This document shows, in pieces, positions 18,872 through 29,233 of a DNA stretch of 64,000 nucleotides; the first letter of the stretch is position 1, and each line of letters starts with the position of its first letter. The notes beneath the pieces are model-generated. The model did no database searches and had not been told where the DNA came from. It saw only the letters and a list, made by a program, of their open reading frames with translations. The position numbers and the translations under genes are program-made. This DNA is from Scandinavium goeteborgense (GTDB lineage: Bacteria > Pseudomonadota > Gammaproteobacteria > Enterobacterales > Enterobacteriaceae): the NCBI RefSeq assembly GCF_003935895.2, contig NZ_CP054058.1, forward strand, positions 3,639,177 to 3,703,176. The letters run 5' to 3'.

Positions 18872-19510
18872 TTACTCCTTCTCCTGCTGTTCCGGCTTCC
18901 AGCTGCGCAGCGCCCAGATAAGCAGACCGATGATGAAAAATGCGCTCGGTGCGAGCAGGAACAGGCCGTTAGGCTGATACCAGCCACCGTTCTGCACGGT
19001 TTGCAGCACGGTGATACCGAACAGCTTGCCGCTGCCGATAAGCTCACGCAGGAACCCGACGATCATCAGGATAGCGCCGTAGCCAAGCCCGTTACCGATG
19101 CCGTCCATGAAGCTCGCCAGCGGTGGCGATTTCATGGCGTACGCTTCGGCGCGGCCCATCACGATACAGTTGGTGATGATGAGGCCCACGAACACCGACA
19201 GCTGTTTAGAGACTTCATACGCATAGGCGCGCAGCAGCTGATCGACCACGATGACCAGCGAGGCGATGATCGCCATCTGCACAATGATGCGCACGCTGTT
19301 CGGGATGTGGTGGCGGATCATCGAGATAAACATGCTGGAGAACGCGGTGACCATCGTCACTGCAAGGGTCATCACGAATGCGGTTTCCAGTTTAGTGGTC
19401 ACCGCCAGCGCCGAGCAGACGCCCAGGACCTGCAACGCAATCGGGTTGTTGGCGATAACCGGCCCCACCAGCACCCGTTTTACTTCTTTCATATCACCGA
19501 GCTCAGCCAT
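18872..19510 (-). CDS. nqrD: Na+-NQR subunit D
   Basis: This 212-aa subunit has about six membrane helices. GVCSALAVT near residue 30 and [13 protein letters not shown] near 110 hold the cysteines pairing with NqrE at the Fe centre. The start overlaps the end of nqrC by 8 nt, so translation is coupled. Confidence 0.97.
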   Translation of the reverse strand: MAELGDMKEVKRVLVGPVIANNPIALQVLGVCSALAVTTKLETAFVMTLAVTMVTAFSSMFISMIRHHIPNSVRIIVQMAIIASLVIVVDQLLRAYAYEVSKQLSVFVGLIITNCIVMGRAEAYAMKSPPLASFMDGIGNGLGYGAILMIVGFLRELIGSGKLFGITVLQTVQNGGWYQPNGLFLLAPSAFFIIGLLIWALRSWKPEQQEKE

Positions 19511-20297
19511 TGTTCAGGCCTCCTTCACGCATCTGTTTCAGGAACGGGCCAAAGCCCTGCTCGCCCATCCAGAAATCAAAACTGTGCTGAACGCCGTTTG
19601 ACGTCAGCGTGGCGCCGGAAAGCCCGTCAACCGCATATTCGTCACCTTGACGCGCACCGCCCTTCACGACTTTCAGAGCAGGCTTGCCGTCGTCATTCAG
19701 CACTTTTTTGCCGATGAACTGCTGACGCCAGTTCGGGTTTTCGACTTCACCGCCGAGCCCCGGGGTTTCACCTTGATCGTAGTAGGTGATGCCTTTCACT
19801 GTGCGTCCGTCGGTGTCGAGGGCCACAAAGGCGTACATCATCGACCACAGCCCGTTACCGTAAATTGGCAGAACGACTTCCTGGATTTTTTTCTGCTCGT
19901 CTTTCACCAGGTAGATTTCGACCACGTTGCTGCGGCGTTTGATGCCCGCCGGATCTTCATTGGCGTCCAGCTGCGTGCTCTGCGCCGGATCTTTCAACGC
20001 CAGCCCCTGGTTAAACGAGGCCGGATCTTTGTCGAGCAGTGTGCCGCTTTTCAAATCCAACAGACGCGGGGTAATACGTTCCGCGAAAATAGAGGCCACT
20101 TCATCCTGCTTCATTTCCGGCTGCATCAGCCCGGCGACCGCCAGAATGTTGCGCTGTTTATCCAGCGCGCGCTGTTCTTGCTGGCGAGGTTTGAGCCCCA
20201 CCGCTGAGCCGGCTACGATAATCGAGCAGACCAGGCAAAGCACCAGCACCACCAGCAGCGTTTTGCCGATGCTATCGTTACTTTTCACTTCAGCCAC
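19503..20297 (-). CDS. nqrC: Na+-NQR subunit C (covalent FMN)
   Basis: GTG at 20297 (read [20 protein letters not shown]) gives 264 aa and overlaps the nqrB end by 8 nt; a longer frame extends 23 codons into nqrB without family similarity. It has an N-terminal helix (about residues 12-32) and a periplasmic FMN-binding domain. The flavinylation motif GLSGATLTS near residue 225 supplies the Thr to which ApbE attaches FMN by a phosphoester bond. Confidence 0.96.
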   Translation of the reverse strand: MAEVKSNDSIGKTLLVVLVLCLVCSIIVAGSAVGLKPRQQEQRALDKQRNILAVAGLMQPEMKQDEVASIFAERITPRLLDLKSGTLLDKDPASFNQGLALKDPAQSTQLDANEDPAGIKRRSNVVEIYLVKDEQKKIQEVVLPIYGNGLWSMMYAFVALDTDGRTVKGITYYDQGETPGLGGEVENPNWRQQFIGKKVLNDDGKPALKVVKGGARQGDEYAVDGLSGATLTSNGVQHSFDFWMGEQGFGPFLKQMREGGLNNG

Positions 20298-21531
20298 GCG
20301 ACTTCCTCCGCTTGATATTGGCCTGCACCACCAGGTAATCGAACAGCGGCGCAAAGAGGTTGGCAAACAGAATTGCCAGCATCATCCCTTCCGGATAGGC
20401 CGGGTTTACAACGCGAATCAGCACGCACATCGCGCCAATCAGTGCGCCATAGCACCACTTCCCTTTATCGGTAAACGACGCCGACACCGGGTCGGTCGCC
20501 ATGAACATCATGCCGAAAGCAAAACCGCCGAGCACCAAATGCCAGTACCACGGCATGGAGAACATCGGGTTAGTGTCTGAGCCAATCAGGTTGAACAGCG
20601 TGGAAACGGCAATCATGCCGAGCAGCACGCCCGCCACGATGCGCCAGGAAGCAACGCGACCGAAGATAATGATGGCCCCGCCGATCAGGATCATTAGCGT
20701 GGAAACTTCACCGATTGAGCCAGGCAGTTTGCCGAGGAACGCGTCCATCCAGGTTACCGGCTGACCGCTGGTGAGATTCATCAACGCTTCACCGCCGTGG
20801 CTCGCCCACTGAGACAATGGCGTTGCGCCAGAGAAGCCGTCAGCCGCGGTCCATACCAGGTCGCCGGAGATTTGCGCCGGATAGGCGAAGAACAGGAACG
20901 CACGCCCCGCCAGCGCCGGGTTAAGGAAGTTACGCCCGGTGCCGCCGAAGATTTCTTTCCCGATAACCACGCCAAAACTGATGCCCAGCGCGGCCTGCCA
21001 CAGCGGCAGCGACGGCGGAACAATCAGCGCGAACAGGATGGAGGTGACAAAGAAGCCTTCGTTGATTTCATGCTTACGCACAATAGAGAACAGCACTTCC
21101 CAAAAGCCGCCAACGATAAACACCGTCATGTAAATCGGCAGGAAGAACACCGCGCCCAGCCCCATCATGCTCAGCCAGCCTGCGTCAGGCGCGAAGCTCA
21201 CGCCTAGCCACTGTGCCACATGGTAGTGCCAGTTTCCGGCAATCACCTGTTGCAGCTGCTCCGGGCCATACATTTTGTGCAGCGCCGGAATAGTTTGCAG
21301 ACCGACGTTGTACATGCCCCAGAACATTGCCGGGAACACCGCCAGCCAGACCAGAATCATCATACGCTTGAGATCGATAGCATCGCGGACGTGAGACGCC
21401 CCTTTTGTCACCAGACCCGGAGTGTAGAAAATGGTGGCCGCGGCTTCATACAGCGGATAGTACTTTTCCAGCTTGCCGCCGTGGGTAAAGTGCGGCTCAA
21501 TTTTTTCCAGCAGATTTTTCAAACCCATCAT
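20290..21531 (-). CDS. nqrB: Na+-NQR subunit B (covalent FMN, riboflavin, Na+ channel)
   Basis: This 413-aa subunit has about ten membrane helices and begins [19 protein letters not shown]. The flavin attachment motif [12 protein letters not shown] lies near residue 236. It houses the sodium path and quinone-facing flavin. It starts right after the nqrA stop codon and overlaps nqrC at its 3' end. Confidence 0.97.
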   Translation of the reverse strand: MMGLKNLLEKIEPHFTHGGKLEKYYPLYEAAATIFYTPGLVTKGASHVRDAIDLKRMMILVWLAVFPAMFWGMYNVGLQTIPALHKMYGPEQLQQVIAGNWHYHVAQWLGVSFAPDAGWLSMMGLGAVFFLPIYMTVFIVGGFWEVLFSIVRKHEINEGFFVTSILFALIVPPSLPLWQAALGISFGVVIGKEIFGGTGRNFLNPALAGRAFLFFAYPAQISGDLVWTAADGFSGATPLSQWASHGGEALMNLTSGQPVTWMDAFLGKLPGSIGEVSTLMILIGGAIIIFGRVASWRIVAGVLLGMIAVSTLFNLIGSDTNPMFSMPWYWHLVLGGFAFGMMFMATDPVSASFTDKGKWCYGALIGAMCVLIRVVNPAYPEGMMLAILFANLFAPLFDYLVVQANIKRRKSRG

Positions 21532-22875
21532 TTATCCTTCCTGCTCAATGCGGGTTAAGACGTCACGCAACACCGGGCCGTATTCGTATTTTGCCGGGCA
21601 AACGTAGGTGCAGAGCGCCAGGTCTTCTTCGTCGAGTTCCAGACAACCCAATGCCTGCGCGCTGTCGGTATCCCCGGCGAGCAGATCGCGCAGCAGGTGC
21701 GTCGGCAGAATATCCAGCGGCATGACGCGCTCATAGTTGCCAATAGGCACCATCGCACGCTCGCCGCCGTTGGTATCGGTCGAGAAATCAAACAGTTTGC
21801 GCTTGAGGAAATGGCCGAGTGTGGTACGGGTAATCGAGAATTTATCTTTGCCTGGCATGACCCAGCCAAAGAGTTCTTTCTCGCGCCCTTCTTTCACCAC
21901 GCTGACCTGCAAGTGATAGCGACCGAGGAACGCGTATGGCCCCAGCGCGTGGGTGCCGCTGAGCACCGAACCGGAAATCACGCGGTTTTCACCGTCAGCC
22001 AGTTCACCGACCAGCAGCTGGTCAAGGCTTGCCCCGAGCAGCGTTTTCACCAGACGCGGTGTGTTGACCTGCGGCCCGGCGATGGAAATTACCCGCTCAC
22101 TCCACAGTTCGCCTTCGACAAACAGTTTGCCGATGGCGATGACGTCCTGATAATTCAGGTGCCAGACCTGCTTATTCAGGCTTACCGGCTCGAGGAAGTG
22201 GATATGCGTGCCCGGTAAACCAGCCGGATGTGGGCCGCTAAATTCGTTGAACGTCACCTGACCCACGGGATGGCCGCCCACCTTGCCGCCGCTTGCCTGA
22301 CAGACGTGAACTTTGCCGTCGGTGAGGCGCGACAGTACCGTCAGCCCGGCGTTAAAGGCTTCGCTATGCGCATAGATTATCGGTTGCGGATCGGCCGCCA
22401 GCGGATTGGTGTCGATGGCGGTGACGAAAATGGCCACCGGAGCGCTGCCCGCAGCCGGGATTTTACTGAATGGGCGGGTGCGCAGACTGGTCCACAATCC
22501 CGATTCCAGCAGCTGCTGCTGAACGGCTTCTCTTTCCAGCGTGGCAAGGTCTGCCACTTCAAACTGCGGGAAACTGACGGCGTCATTACCGTCAATATCA
22601 ATGACCACCGATTGCAGCACGCGACGTTCGCCGCGATGAATGGCGCTGATGACGCCACTGGCCGGCGCAGTAAAGCGCACACCGGGGTTCTTTTTATCTT
22701 CAAACAGCACTTGCCCTTTGAGAACCCGGTAGCCTTCCTGGACGGCCATCGAGGGGCGCATGCCAATATATTCTTCGCCCAGCACGGCCACGCGCGAGAC
22801 GGCGGCGCTTTCGGCAATGTGCTGTGACGGTGCGCCAGCGATGGGCAAATTAAGCCCTTTTGTGATTTTAATCAT
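21532..22875 (-). CDS. nqrA: Na+-NQR subunit A
   Basis: This 447-aa peripheral subunit begins [16 protein letters not shown] and contains the family block [33 protein letters not shown] near residues 198-230. It takes part in ubiquinone binding and opens the seven-gene operon nqrABCDEF-nqrM. The complex couples NADH oxidation to Na+ export across the inner membrane. Confidence 0.97.
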   Translation of the reverse strand: MIKITKGLNLPIAGAPSQHIAESAAVSRVAVLGEEYIGMRPSMAVQEGYRVLKGQVLFEDKKNPGVRFTAPASGVISAIHRGERRVLQSVVIDIDGNDAVSFPQFEVADLATLEREAVQQQLLESGLWTSLRTRPFSKIPAAGSAPVAIFVTAIDTNPLAADPQPIIYAHSEAFNAGLTVLSRLTDGKVHVCQASGGKVGGHPVGQVTFNEFSGPHPAGLPGTHIHFLEPVSLNKQVWHLNYQDVIAIGKLFVEGELWSERVISIAGPQVNTPRLVKTLLGASLDQLLVGELADGENRVISGSVLSGTHALGPYAFLGRYHLQVSVVKEGREKELFGWVMPGKDKFSITRTTLGHFLKRKLFDFSTDTNGGERAMVPIGNYERVMPLDILPTHLLRDLLAGDTDSAQALGCLELDEEDLALCTYVCPAKYEYGPVLRDVLTRIEQEG

Positions 22876-22952
22876 GTCGTTAGCAGGTATCCGTAAACGT
22901 TACTGTCACTAAACCCAGCGTAGAGTAAAACAAAATAAGAAAGGAAAAACCG

Positions 22953-23018
22953 ATGCCAGAGAGTGCTGCTAGCGGCAGTACGATGAGAGTAAAGCATCCT
23001 TTCTTAACCTGGTCGTGA
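22953..23018 (+). CDS. Candidate small ORF in the nqrA-yafK divergent region
   Basis: ATG at 22953 follows AAAGGAAAAACC and opens 21 codons (MPESAASGSTMRVKHPFLTWS) to TGA. I do not recognise it and it may be chance. It is the only short frame with a fair ribosome-binding site in the 410-bp gap between nqrA and yafK (22876-23286), which otherwise shows AT-rich promoter-like sequence and no repeats. Confidence 0.2.
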   Translation: MPESAASGSTMRVKHPFLTWS

Positions 23019-23286
23019 AACGCGGCAAGTTTACAGGATATGAGGTCAGAACGCAGCATTTACGGGGTATACAGGTCAGTATTTGCGAGCGAATGCGCAA
23101 AGTTCTGACTGCTATTGCATCAAAAAGCAGGTATAACGCTAAAGTAATTTGTAAACCCTGATCGCCGGACTTGCGAAAAACTTTGGTGATGCTAATGTGA
23201 GCGCACCAATTCGAGACAATTCTGATTTCGGGTTCTATTTCGGGCCTCCCGGCCTGTCTCTACCGTTTTATCAAGGAACATGTAGT

Positions 23287-24024
23287 ATGCGCAAAATCGC
23301 ATTGTTACTTGCGATGCTGTTGATCCCGTGCGTTTCGTTTGCCGGTTTGCTTAGCAGTAATAGCTCGACCACCCCGGTCAGCAAAGAATATAAACAGCAA
23401 TTAATGGGATCTCCGGTTTATATCCAGATCTTCAAAGAAGAGCGTACTCTTGATCTTTACGTAAAGATGGGTGAGACGTATCAACTGCTCGACAGCTACA
23501 AAATCTGCAACTATTCCGGCGGCCTGGGTCCGAAACAGCGCCAGGGCGATTTTAAATCTCCGGAAGGTTTCTATAACGTTTCCCGCAGCCAGCTCAAGCC
23601 CGATAGCCGTTTCTATAAAGCCATTAATATTGGCTTCCCGAACGATTACGATCGCTCACATGGCTATGAAGGGAAATACCTGATGATCCACGGTGCCTGT
23701 GTGTCGATTGGCTGCTACGCCATGACCGATACCGGCATTGATGAGATTTTCCAGTTTGTCACCGGTGCGCTGGTGTTTGGCCAGTCAAGTGTGCAGGTCA
23801 GCATCTATCCATTCCGCATGACCGATGCGAATATGGAACGCCACAAGTTCTCTTATTATAAAGACTTCTGGTCGCAGCTGAAGCCGGGCTATGACTACTT
23901 CGAGCAGACCCACAAACCGCCGATGGTGACGGTACAGAGTGGTCGCTATGTGGTCAGTAAGCCATTGAGCCACGAGATTCGCTCGCAGCTGGCGTCAAAC
24001 TACACGGTCTCCGAGACAAAATAA
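23287..24024 (+). CDS. yafK: YafK/DpaA, periplasmic L,D-transpeptidase-fold peptidoglycan-Lpp amidase
   Basis: ATG at 23287 starts a signal peptide ([19 protein letters not shown]), giving 245 aa; the frame is open 30 codons upstream without signal features. The YkuD-type domain carries [16 protein letters not shown] near residues 138-153, with the catalytic His and Cys of the L,D-transpeptidase fold. E. coli DpaA (YafK/LdtF) detaches Braun lipoprotein from meso-diaminopimelate. Its last 30 bp overlap the end of convergent yafJ. Confidence 0.94.
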   Translation: MRKIALLLAMLLIPCVSFAGLLSSNSSTTPVSKEYKQQLMGSPVYIQIFKEERTLDLYVKMGETYQLLDSYKICNYSGGLGPKQRQGDFKSPEGFYNVSRSQLKPDSRFYKAINIGFPNDYDRSHGYEGKYLMIHGACVSIGCYAMTDTGIDEIFQFVTGALVFGQSSVQVSIYPFRMTDANMERHKFSYYKDFWSQLKPGYDYFEQTHKPPMVTVQSGRYVVSKPLSHEIRSQLASNYTVSETK

Positions 24025-24762
24025 CGCCCACTCGCCTGGCATAATCTTGTGCCAGGTTTCATTGCCCGTCAGCGGCTGAGTGGCAATCACGGTGACCACA
24101 TCGTTAGGTGTGGTCTCTCGTTGAAAATCAATTTCCACATCCTGATCCAGTAACGTGGCCACGCCAAACGGCGCACGGCGCGTAATCCAGTACAGATTGG
24201 TCGAGCAGTACGCCATCACATAGCGTCCGTCCGACAGCAGCATGTTAAACACCCCTTTCTCCCGCAGCTCAGACGCCAACGACGCGATGTATTTAAACAC
24301 CCCGTTCATATTGCCGGGCGTGCGCGGGTAGCGGCTGGTCAGGTTGTGCAGCAGCCAGCAGAAGGCTTTTTCGCTGTCGGTTTCGCCGACCGGGCGGAAC
24401 TGTCCGGTTTCAAGGGTTTTATAGCCCGTGAGCTGGCCGTTATGGGCGTAAGTCCAGTTGCGGCCCCACAGTTCGCGGGTAAACGGATGGGTATTTTCGA
24501 GCGCCACTTCACCGCGGTTAGCCTGGCGAATATGGGCAATCACTGAACAGGATTTGATCGGGTAATCCTGCACCAGTTTGGCGATAGGCGACTGAAAGCT
24601 CGGTTGCGGATCTTTAAATGTGCGACAGCCTTTACCTTCGTAGAAGGTAATTCCCCAGCCATCTTTATGCGGCCCGGTACCGCCCCCGCGCTGAACCAGC
24701 CCGGTAAAACTAAAGCAGATATCGGTTGGCACATTGGCGCTCATCCCGAGCAGTTCGCACAT
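23995..24762 (-). CDS. yafJ: YafJ, class II glutamine amidotransferase-like protein
   Basis: This 255-aa protein begins [14 protein letters not shown], so Cys2 is the N-terminal nucleophile after Met removal, as in Ntn-type glutaminases. [42 protein letters not shown] and [10 protein letters not shown] are the GATase-2 motifs. No synthetase domain or partner is encoded, and the physiological acceptor is unknown. The 3' end overlaps yafK tail-to-tail. Confidence 0.93.
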   Translation of the reverse strand: MCELLGMSANVPTDICFSFTGLVQRGGGTGPHKDGWGITFYEGKGCRTFKDPQPSFQSPIAKLVQDYPIKSCSVIAHIRQANRGEVALENTHPFTRELWGRNWTYAHNGQLTGYKTLETGQFRPVGETDSEKAFCWLLHNLTSRYPRTPGNMNGVFKYIASLASELREKGVFNMLLSDGRYVMAYCSTNLYWITRRAPFGVATLLDQDVEIDFQRETTPNDVVTVIATQPLTGNETWHKIMPGEWALFCLGDRVV

Positions 24763-24814
24763 AATTCACCTCACACATAAAACGGGGGAGAAAGCATCCT
24801 CTCCCCGCTACCAC

Positions 24815-25396
24815 TTATGCTTTTACCATCTCTTTTTCGATCAGCATAATCAGGATATGGATAACCTTAATATGGATTTCCTGAATGCGGTCTGCGTAGC
24901 CAAAGTGCGGCACGCGAATTTCAACGTCAGCAGAACCGTCCATTCTGCCGCCGTCTTTGCCGGTCAGGGTGATGACTTTCATGCCCTGCGCGCGCGCAGC
25001 TTCAATCGCTTTGATCACGTTGCCAGAGTTGCCGGAGGTGGAAATCCCGAACAGTACATCACCGGCACGGCCTACGGATTCAACATAACGAGAGAACACA
25101 TATTCGTAGCCGAAATCATTGCTGACGCAGGAGAGATGGCTGACGTCTGAAATGGCAATCGCCGGGTAGCCCGGACGGTTTTCACGGTAGCGACCGGTCA
25201 GCTCTTCCGCGAAGTGCATCGCGTCACAATGGGAGCCGCCGTTACCGCAAGAGAGTACTTTCCCGCCCGCTTTGAAGCTGTCTGCGAGCAGTACTGCCGC
25301 GCGCTGGATCGCATGGATGTTCGCTTCATCGGCCAGGAAATTGGCCAGAGTTTCCGCTGCTTCATTCAGTTCGTTACGAATAAGATCCTGGTACAT
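24815..25396 (-). CDS. gmhA: Sedoheptulose 7-phosphate isomerase
   Basis: This 193-aa SIS-domain enzyme (E. coli 192) converts sedoheptulose 7-phosphate to D-glycero-D-manno-heptose 7-phosphate, the first step of ADP-heptose supply for the lipopolysaccharide core. The phosphate loop [22 protein letters not shown] near residues 50-71 includes the catalytic Glu65-equivalent, and [15 protein letters not shown] near 114-128 completes the SIS site. It is a single gene divergent from fadE. Confidence 0.97.
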   Translation of the reverse strand: MYQDLIRNELNEAAETLANFLADEANIHAIQRAAVLLADSFKAGGKVLSCGNGGSHCDAMHFAEELTGRYRENRPGYPAIAISDVSHLSCVSNDFGYEYVFSRYVESVGRAGDVLFGISTSGNSGNVIKAIEAARAQGMKVITLTGKDGGRMDGSADVEIRVPHFGYADRIQEIHIKVIHILIMLIEKEMVKA

Positions 25397-25594
25397 GAGG
25401 AGTGTCCTTCCGCTTTAATGATTAACCCCAGCAGTGTAACGGATAGCGGATGCAGCGAGAAGCATTCACCGCCGTTATCCCCCCGGCTTTTGATTTTCCG
25501 TGCCACTGAAAACAGCAACAGTGTGAGCCATGTTGTAATTATTTTGTAAACACATTGATAAAAGAAATGACATCCACTACAACCATTACATCAC

Positions 25595-25611
25595 AAGTGG
25601 TCAGACCTCCT
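25595..25611 (+). promoter_or_regulatory. FadR operator before fadE
   Basis: AAGTGGTCAGACCTCCT fits the FadR consensus A-N-C-TGGTC-N-GAC-N-T-N-TT in its TGGTC-A-GACC core, 23 bp upstream of the fadE ATG. FadR represses beta-oxidation genes when long-chain acyl-CoA is absent. Confidence 0.75.
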
Positions 25612-25633
25612 ACAAGCAAGGGAGCATTTCTTT

Positions 25634-28078
25634 ATGATGATTTTGAGTATTATTGCCACCGTTGTCCTTCTCGGCGTGCTCTTCTATCACCGGGTTAATC
25701 TGCTGTTGAGCAGCCTTATTCTGCTGGTCTGGACCGGGGCGCTGGGCGCTGCGGGCCTGTGGAACATCTGGCTGCTGGTTCCTCTGGCCATCATTCTGGT
25801 GCCGTTTAACCTGCGTCCAATGCGTAAAGCGATGATCTCCGCGCCGGTGTTCCGCACCTTCAGCAAAGTGATGCCGCCGATGTCGCGCACCGAGAAAGAA
25901 GCGATCGACGCGGGCACCACCTGGTGGGAAGGCGATCTGTTCCAGGGCAATCCGGACTGGAAAAAACTGCACAACTACCCGCAGCCGCAGCTGACCGCCG
26001 AAGAACAGGCGTTTATCGACGGCCCGGTGGAAGAAGCCTGCCGCATGGCGAACGACTTCGAGATAACCCACGAACTGGCGGATCTGCCGCCGGAACTGTG
26101 GGCATATCTGAAAGAGCATCGCTTCTTCGCGATGATCATTAAGAAAGAGTACGGCGGCCTCGAGTTCTCTGCCTATGCACAGTCTCGCGTGCTGCAAAAG
26201 CTGTCCGGCGTCTCCGGGATCCTGGCGATCACCGTCGGTGTGCCGAACTCCCTCGGCCCGGGCGAACTGCTGCAACATTACGGCACCGACGAGCAGAAAA
26301 ATCATTACCTGCCGCGTCTGGCAAGGGGTCAGGAAATCCCTTGTTTCGCACTGACCAGCCCGGAAGCGGGCTCTGATGCGGGCGCGATTCCGGATACCGG
26401 CGTGGTCTGCATGGGCGAATGGCAGGGTGAGCAGGTGCTCGGCATGCGCCTCACCTGGAACAAACGCTATATCACTCTCGCGCCGATTGCGACCGTGCTC
26501 GGTCTGGCGTTCAAGCTCTCTGACCCGGACAAACTGCTGGGCGGTGAGGAAGATTTAGGCATTACCTGTGCGCTGATCCCAACCGGTACGCCGGGCGTGG
26601 AAATTGGACGCCGTCACTTCCCGCTCAATGTGCCGTTCCAGAACGGTCCGACCCGCGGTCAGGATATTTTCGTGCCGATTGATTTCATCATCGGCGGGCC
26701 AAAAATGGCCGGTCAGGGCTGGCGTATGCTGGTGGAATGTCTGTCTGTGGGGCGCGGCATCACCCTGCCGTCAAACTCCACGGGCGGCGTAAAATCCGTC
26801 GCGATGGCCACCGGCGCTTACGCGCACATCCGCCGTCAGTTCAAAATCTCTATCGGTAAGATGGAAGGGATCGAAGAGCCGCTGGCACGTATCGCAGGCA
26901 ACGCATACGTGATGGACGCTGCGGCGTCGCTCATTACCTACGGGATCATGCTCGGTGAAAAACCGGCGGTGCTGTCGGCGATAGTGAAATATCACTGTAC
27001 CCACCGTGGTCAGCAGTCAATTATTGATGCGATGGATATCACCGGCGGGAAAGGCATTATGCTCGGCGAAGGCAACTTCCTCGCCCGTGCTTACCAGGGC
27101 GCACCGATTGCGATCACCGTGGAAGGCGCCAACATCCTGACCCGCAGCATGATGATCTTCGGCCAGGGCGCGATCCGTTGCCATCCGTACGTGCTCGAAG
27201 AGATGGCCGCCGCGCAGAACAAAGATCTTAACGCTTTCGATCAGCTGTTGTTTAAACACATCGGCCACGTGGGCAGCAACAAAGTGCGCAGCTTCTGGCT
27301 GGGTCTGACTCGCGGTCTGACCAGCAGCACGCCGACGCACGATGCGACCCGTCGCTATTATCAGCACCTGAACCGTCTGAGTGCCAACCTGGCGCTGCTG
27401 TCTGATGTGTCGATGGCGGCACTCGGCGGCAGCCTGAAGCGTCGCGAGCGTATCTCCGCCCGTCTGGGGGATGTGCTGAGCCAGCTGTATCTGGCCTCTG
27501 CGGTGCTGAAACGCTATGACGACGAAGGTCGTAACGAAGCGGATTTGCCGCTGGTTCATTGGGGCGTTCAGGACGCGCTGCATCAGGCCGAACAGGCGAT
27601 GGATGACCTGCTGCGTAACTTCCCGAACGGGTTTGTGGCAGGCGTGATGCGCTTCGTCATCTTCCCGACCGGTCGTCACTACGTCGCGCCGTCAGACAAG
27701 CTGGATCACGCCGTGGCGAAAATCCTGCAAGTGCCAAGCGCCACCCGTTCACGTATCGGCCGCGGTCAATACCTGACGCCGAGCGAGCACAACCCGGTCG
27801 GTCTGCTGGAACAAGCGCTGCTGGACGTGATGGCCGCCGATCCGATTCATCAGCGCATTTGCAAAGAGATTGGCAAGAACCTGCCGTTCACCCGTCTCGA
27901 TGAGCTGGCCCGCAACGCGCTTGCTAAAGGGCTTATCGACCAGGATGAAGCGGATATTCTGACCAAAGCCGAAGAAAGCCGTCTGCGCAGCATTAACGTT
28001 GACGATTTCGACGCAGATGCGCTGGCGACCAAGCCGGTAAAGCTGCCGGAGAAAGTCCGCAAGATTGAGGCCGCGTAA
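25634..28078 (+). CDS. fadE: Acyl-CoA dehydrogenase FadE
   Basis: This 814-aa enzyme matches E. coli FadE in length and begins with two hydrophobic segments (residues 2-57), then the acyl-CoA dehydrogenase core: [15 protein letters not shown] near 238-252 (FAD and substrate contacts), the middle beta domain, and a long C-terminal DUF1974-type domain. It makes the trans-2-enoyl-CoA in each beta-oxidation round, passing electrons to the respiratory chain. It is monocistronic behind a FadR site. Confidence 0.97.
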   Translation: MMILSIIATVVLLGVLFYHRVNLLLSSLILLVWTGALGAAGLWNIWLLVPLAIILVPFNLRPMRKAMISAPVFRTFSKVMPPMSRTEKEAIDAGTTWWEGDLFQGNPDWKKLHNYPQPQLTAEEQAFIDGPVEEACRMANDFEITHELADLPPELWAYLKEHRFFAMIIKKEYGGLEFSAYAQSRVLQKLSGVSGILAITVGVPNSLGPGELLQHYGTDEQKNHYLPRLARGQEIPCFALTSPEAGSDAGAIPDTGVVCMGEWQGEQVLGMRLTWNKRYITLAPIATVLGLAFKLSDPDKLLGGEEDLGITCALIPTGTPGVEIGRRHFPLNVPFQNGPTRGQDIFVPIDFIIGGPKMAGQGWRMLVECLSVGRGITLPSNSTGGVKSVAMATGAYAHIRRQFKISIGKMEGIEEPLARIAGNAYVMDAAASLITYGIMLGEKPAVLSAIVKYHCTHRGQQSIIDAMDITGGKGIMLGEGNFLARAYQGAPIAITVEGANILTRSMMIFGQGAIRCHPYVLEEMAAAQNKDLNAFDQLLFKHIGHVGSNKVRSFWLGLTRGLTSSTPTHDATRRYYQHLNRLSANLALLSDVSMAALGGSLKRRERISARLGDVLSQLYLASAVLKRYDDEGRNEADLPLVHWGVQDALHQAEQAMDDLLRNFPNGFVAGVMRFVIFPTGRHYVAPSDKLDHAVAKILQVPSATRSRIGRGQYLTPSEHNPVGLLEQALLDVMAADPIHQRICKEIGKNLPFTRLDELARNALAKGLIDQDEADILTKAEESRLRSINVDDFDADALATKPVKLPEKVRKIEAA

Positions 28079-28089
28079 TCCGCAGCCCA

Positions 28090-28163
28090 TCGCCCGGCGG
28101 CGCAAGCTTGCCGGGCCTACGAGTCAGTCGCTGTAGGCCGGGTAAGCGCAGCGCCACCCGGCA
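28090..28163. repeat. Paired REP units after fadE
   Basis: CGCCCGGCGGCGCAAGCTTGCCGGGCCTAC-type unit at 28090-28120 and an inverted GTAGGCCGGGTAAGCGCAGCGCCACCCGGC-type unit at 28133-28162 are close relatives of the cluster at 15457. Confidence 0.85.
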
Positions 28164-28176
28164 AATACCCCCCCTT

Positions 28177-28205
28177 AAAAGCGGAGAATCTTCTCCGCTT
28201 TTTTC
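28177..28205 (+). terminator. fadE terminator
   Basis: GCGGAGAA-TC-TTCTCCGC (28181-28198) is preceded by AAAA and followed by TTTTTT. Confidence 0.9.
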
Positions 28206-28265
28206 ATTAAAATCCTGATAAGGTAGAACAGTGACTCGTAAGCCTATCATCGGGAGTTTCTGACT

Positions 28266-29036
28266 GTGCCCAATCTGAAAGTAACAATATTACAACAGCC
28301 TTTAGTGTGGATGGACGGCCCCGCCAACCTCCGTCATTTCGATCGTCAGTTAGAAGAGATTCACGGGCGCGATATCATTGTGCTGCCAGAGATGTTCACC
28401 ACCGGCTTTGCGATGGAAGCGGCCACTCAGTCGCTGCCGGAAGAAGAAGTCGTCGCGTGGATGCATGAAAAGGCACAGCAAACCGACGCCCTCATTGCTG
28501 GCAGCGCCGCGCTGCAAACCGACCGTGGCCCGGTGAATCGGTTCCTGCTGGTTGAACCGGAAGGCCAGGTGCATCGCTATGACAAGCGCCACCTGTTCCG
28601 CATGGCGGATGAACATCATCACTATGAAGCAGGCCACGAGCGCGTGGTGTTCGAATGGCGCGGCTGGCGCATTCTGCCGCTGGTGTGTTACGACCTGCGT
28701 TTCCCGGTGTGGTCCCGTAACCGCAACGATTACGATTTGGCGTTGTACGTCGCCAACTGGCCTGCCCCACGCTCTCTGCACTGGCAGGCGCTGTTAACCG
28801 CGCGCGCCATTGAGAACCAAGCGTACGTCATCGGCTGTAACCGCGTCGGCACCGACGGCAACGGGCATCACTATCGCGGCGACAGCCGGGCTATCAACCC
28901 GCAGGGCGAAATCATCGCCAGCGCCGAACCGCATCAGGCGACGCTGATTAATACCGAACTGTCGCTCTCGGCCTTACAGGAATACCGCCAAAAATTCCCG
29001 GCCTGGCAAGACGCCGACGGCTTCACCATTGGCTGA
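28266..29036 (+). CDS. yafV: Omega-amidase YafV (carbon-nitrogen hydrolase)
   Basis: GTG at 28266 (read MPNLKVTILQQPLVWMDG) gives 256 aa. The nitrilase triad is visible: Glu in VLPEMFTTGF near residue 42, Lys in YDKRHLF near 106, and Cys in LVCYDLRFPVW near 140. The enzyme hydrolyses alpha-ketoglutaramate or alpha-keto-succinamate-type omega-amides from transamination. It is the last backbone gene before the accessory block; the ivy gene that neighbours it in E. coli is absent. Confidence 0.94.
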   Translation: MPNLKVTILQQPLVWMDGPANLRHFDRQLEEIHGRDIIVLPEMFTTGFAMEAATQSLPEEEVVAWMHEKAQQTDALIAGSAALQTDRGPVNRFLLVEPEGQVHRYDKRHLFRMADEHHHYEAGHERVVFEWRGWRILPLVCYDLRFPVWSRNRNDYDLALYVANWPAPRSLHWQALLTARAIENQAYVIGCNRVGTDGNGHHYRGDSRAINPQGEIIASAEPHQATLINTELSLSALQEYRQKFPAWQDADGFTIG

Positions 29037-29060
29037 TTGACCCCTTCTGCATTGCCCTCC

Positions 29061-29095
29061 TTTAGCGCTTCTTTCACCGAAGCGCTAAAAAAAAA
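29061..29095 (+). terminator. yafV terminator
   Basis: TTTAGCGCTTC pairs with GAAGCGCTAAA across a 7-nt loop, and an A9 run on the far side suggests use in either direction. Confidence 0.75.
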
Positions 29096-29156
29096 CCATA
29101 TCCGTGCAGTAGCTCCAGATTTGAGACAAAGATTAGGCTGCTAACTTGCTGCTCTG

Positions 29157-29228
29157 CCTCGTTATTAACTAGCTTTGTAGATGGCCTGTTCACTTTTGCG
29201 CCACCTCCAAAGCCCGTTAATAACGAGG
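29157..29228 (+). promoter_or_regulatory. 13-bp inverted repeat masking the ribosome-binding site of the sugar-binding protein gene
   Basis: CCTCGTTATTAAC at 29157-29169 is perfectly complementary to GTTAATAACGAGG at 29216-29228. The arms are separated by 46 nt. The right arm ends in the Shine-Dalgarno GAGG, 5 nt before the ATG at 29234. In RNA the two would pair and hide the start site; in DNA they could be paired operators. No other regulator of this operon is encoded next to it. Confidence 0.6.
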
Positions 29229-29233
29229 ATAAA

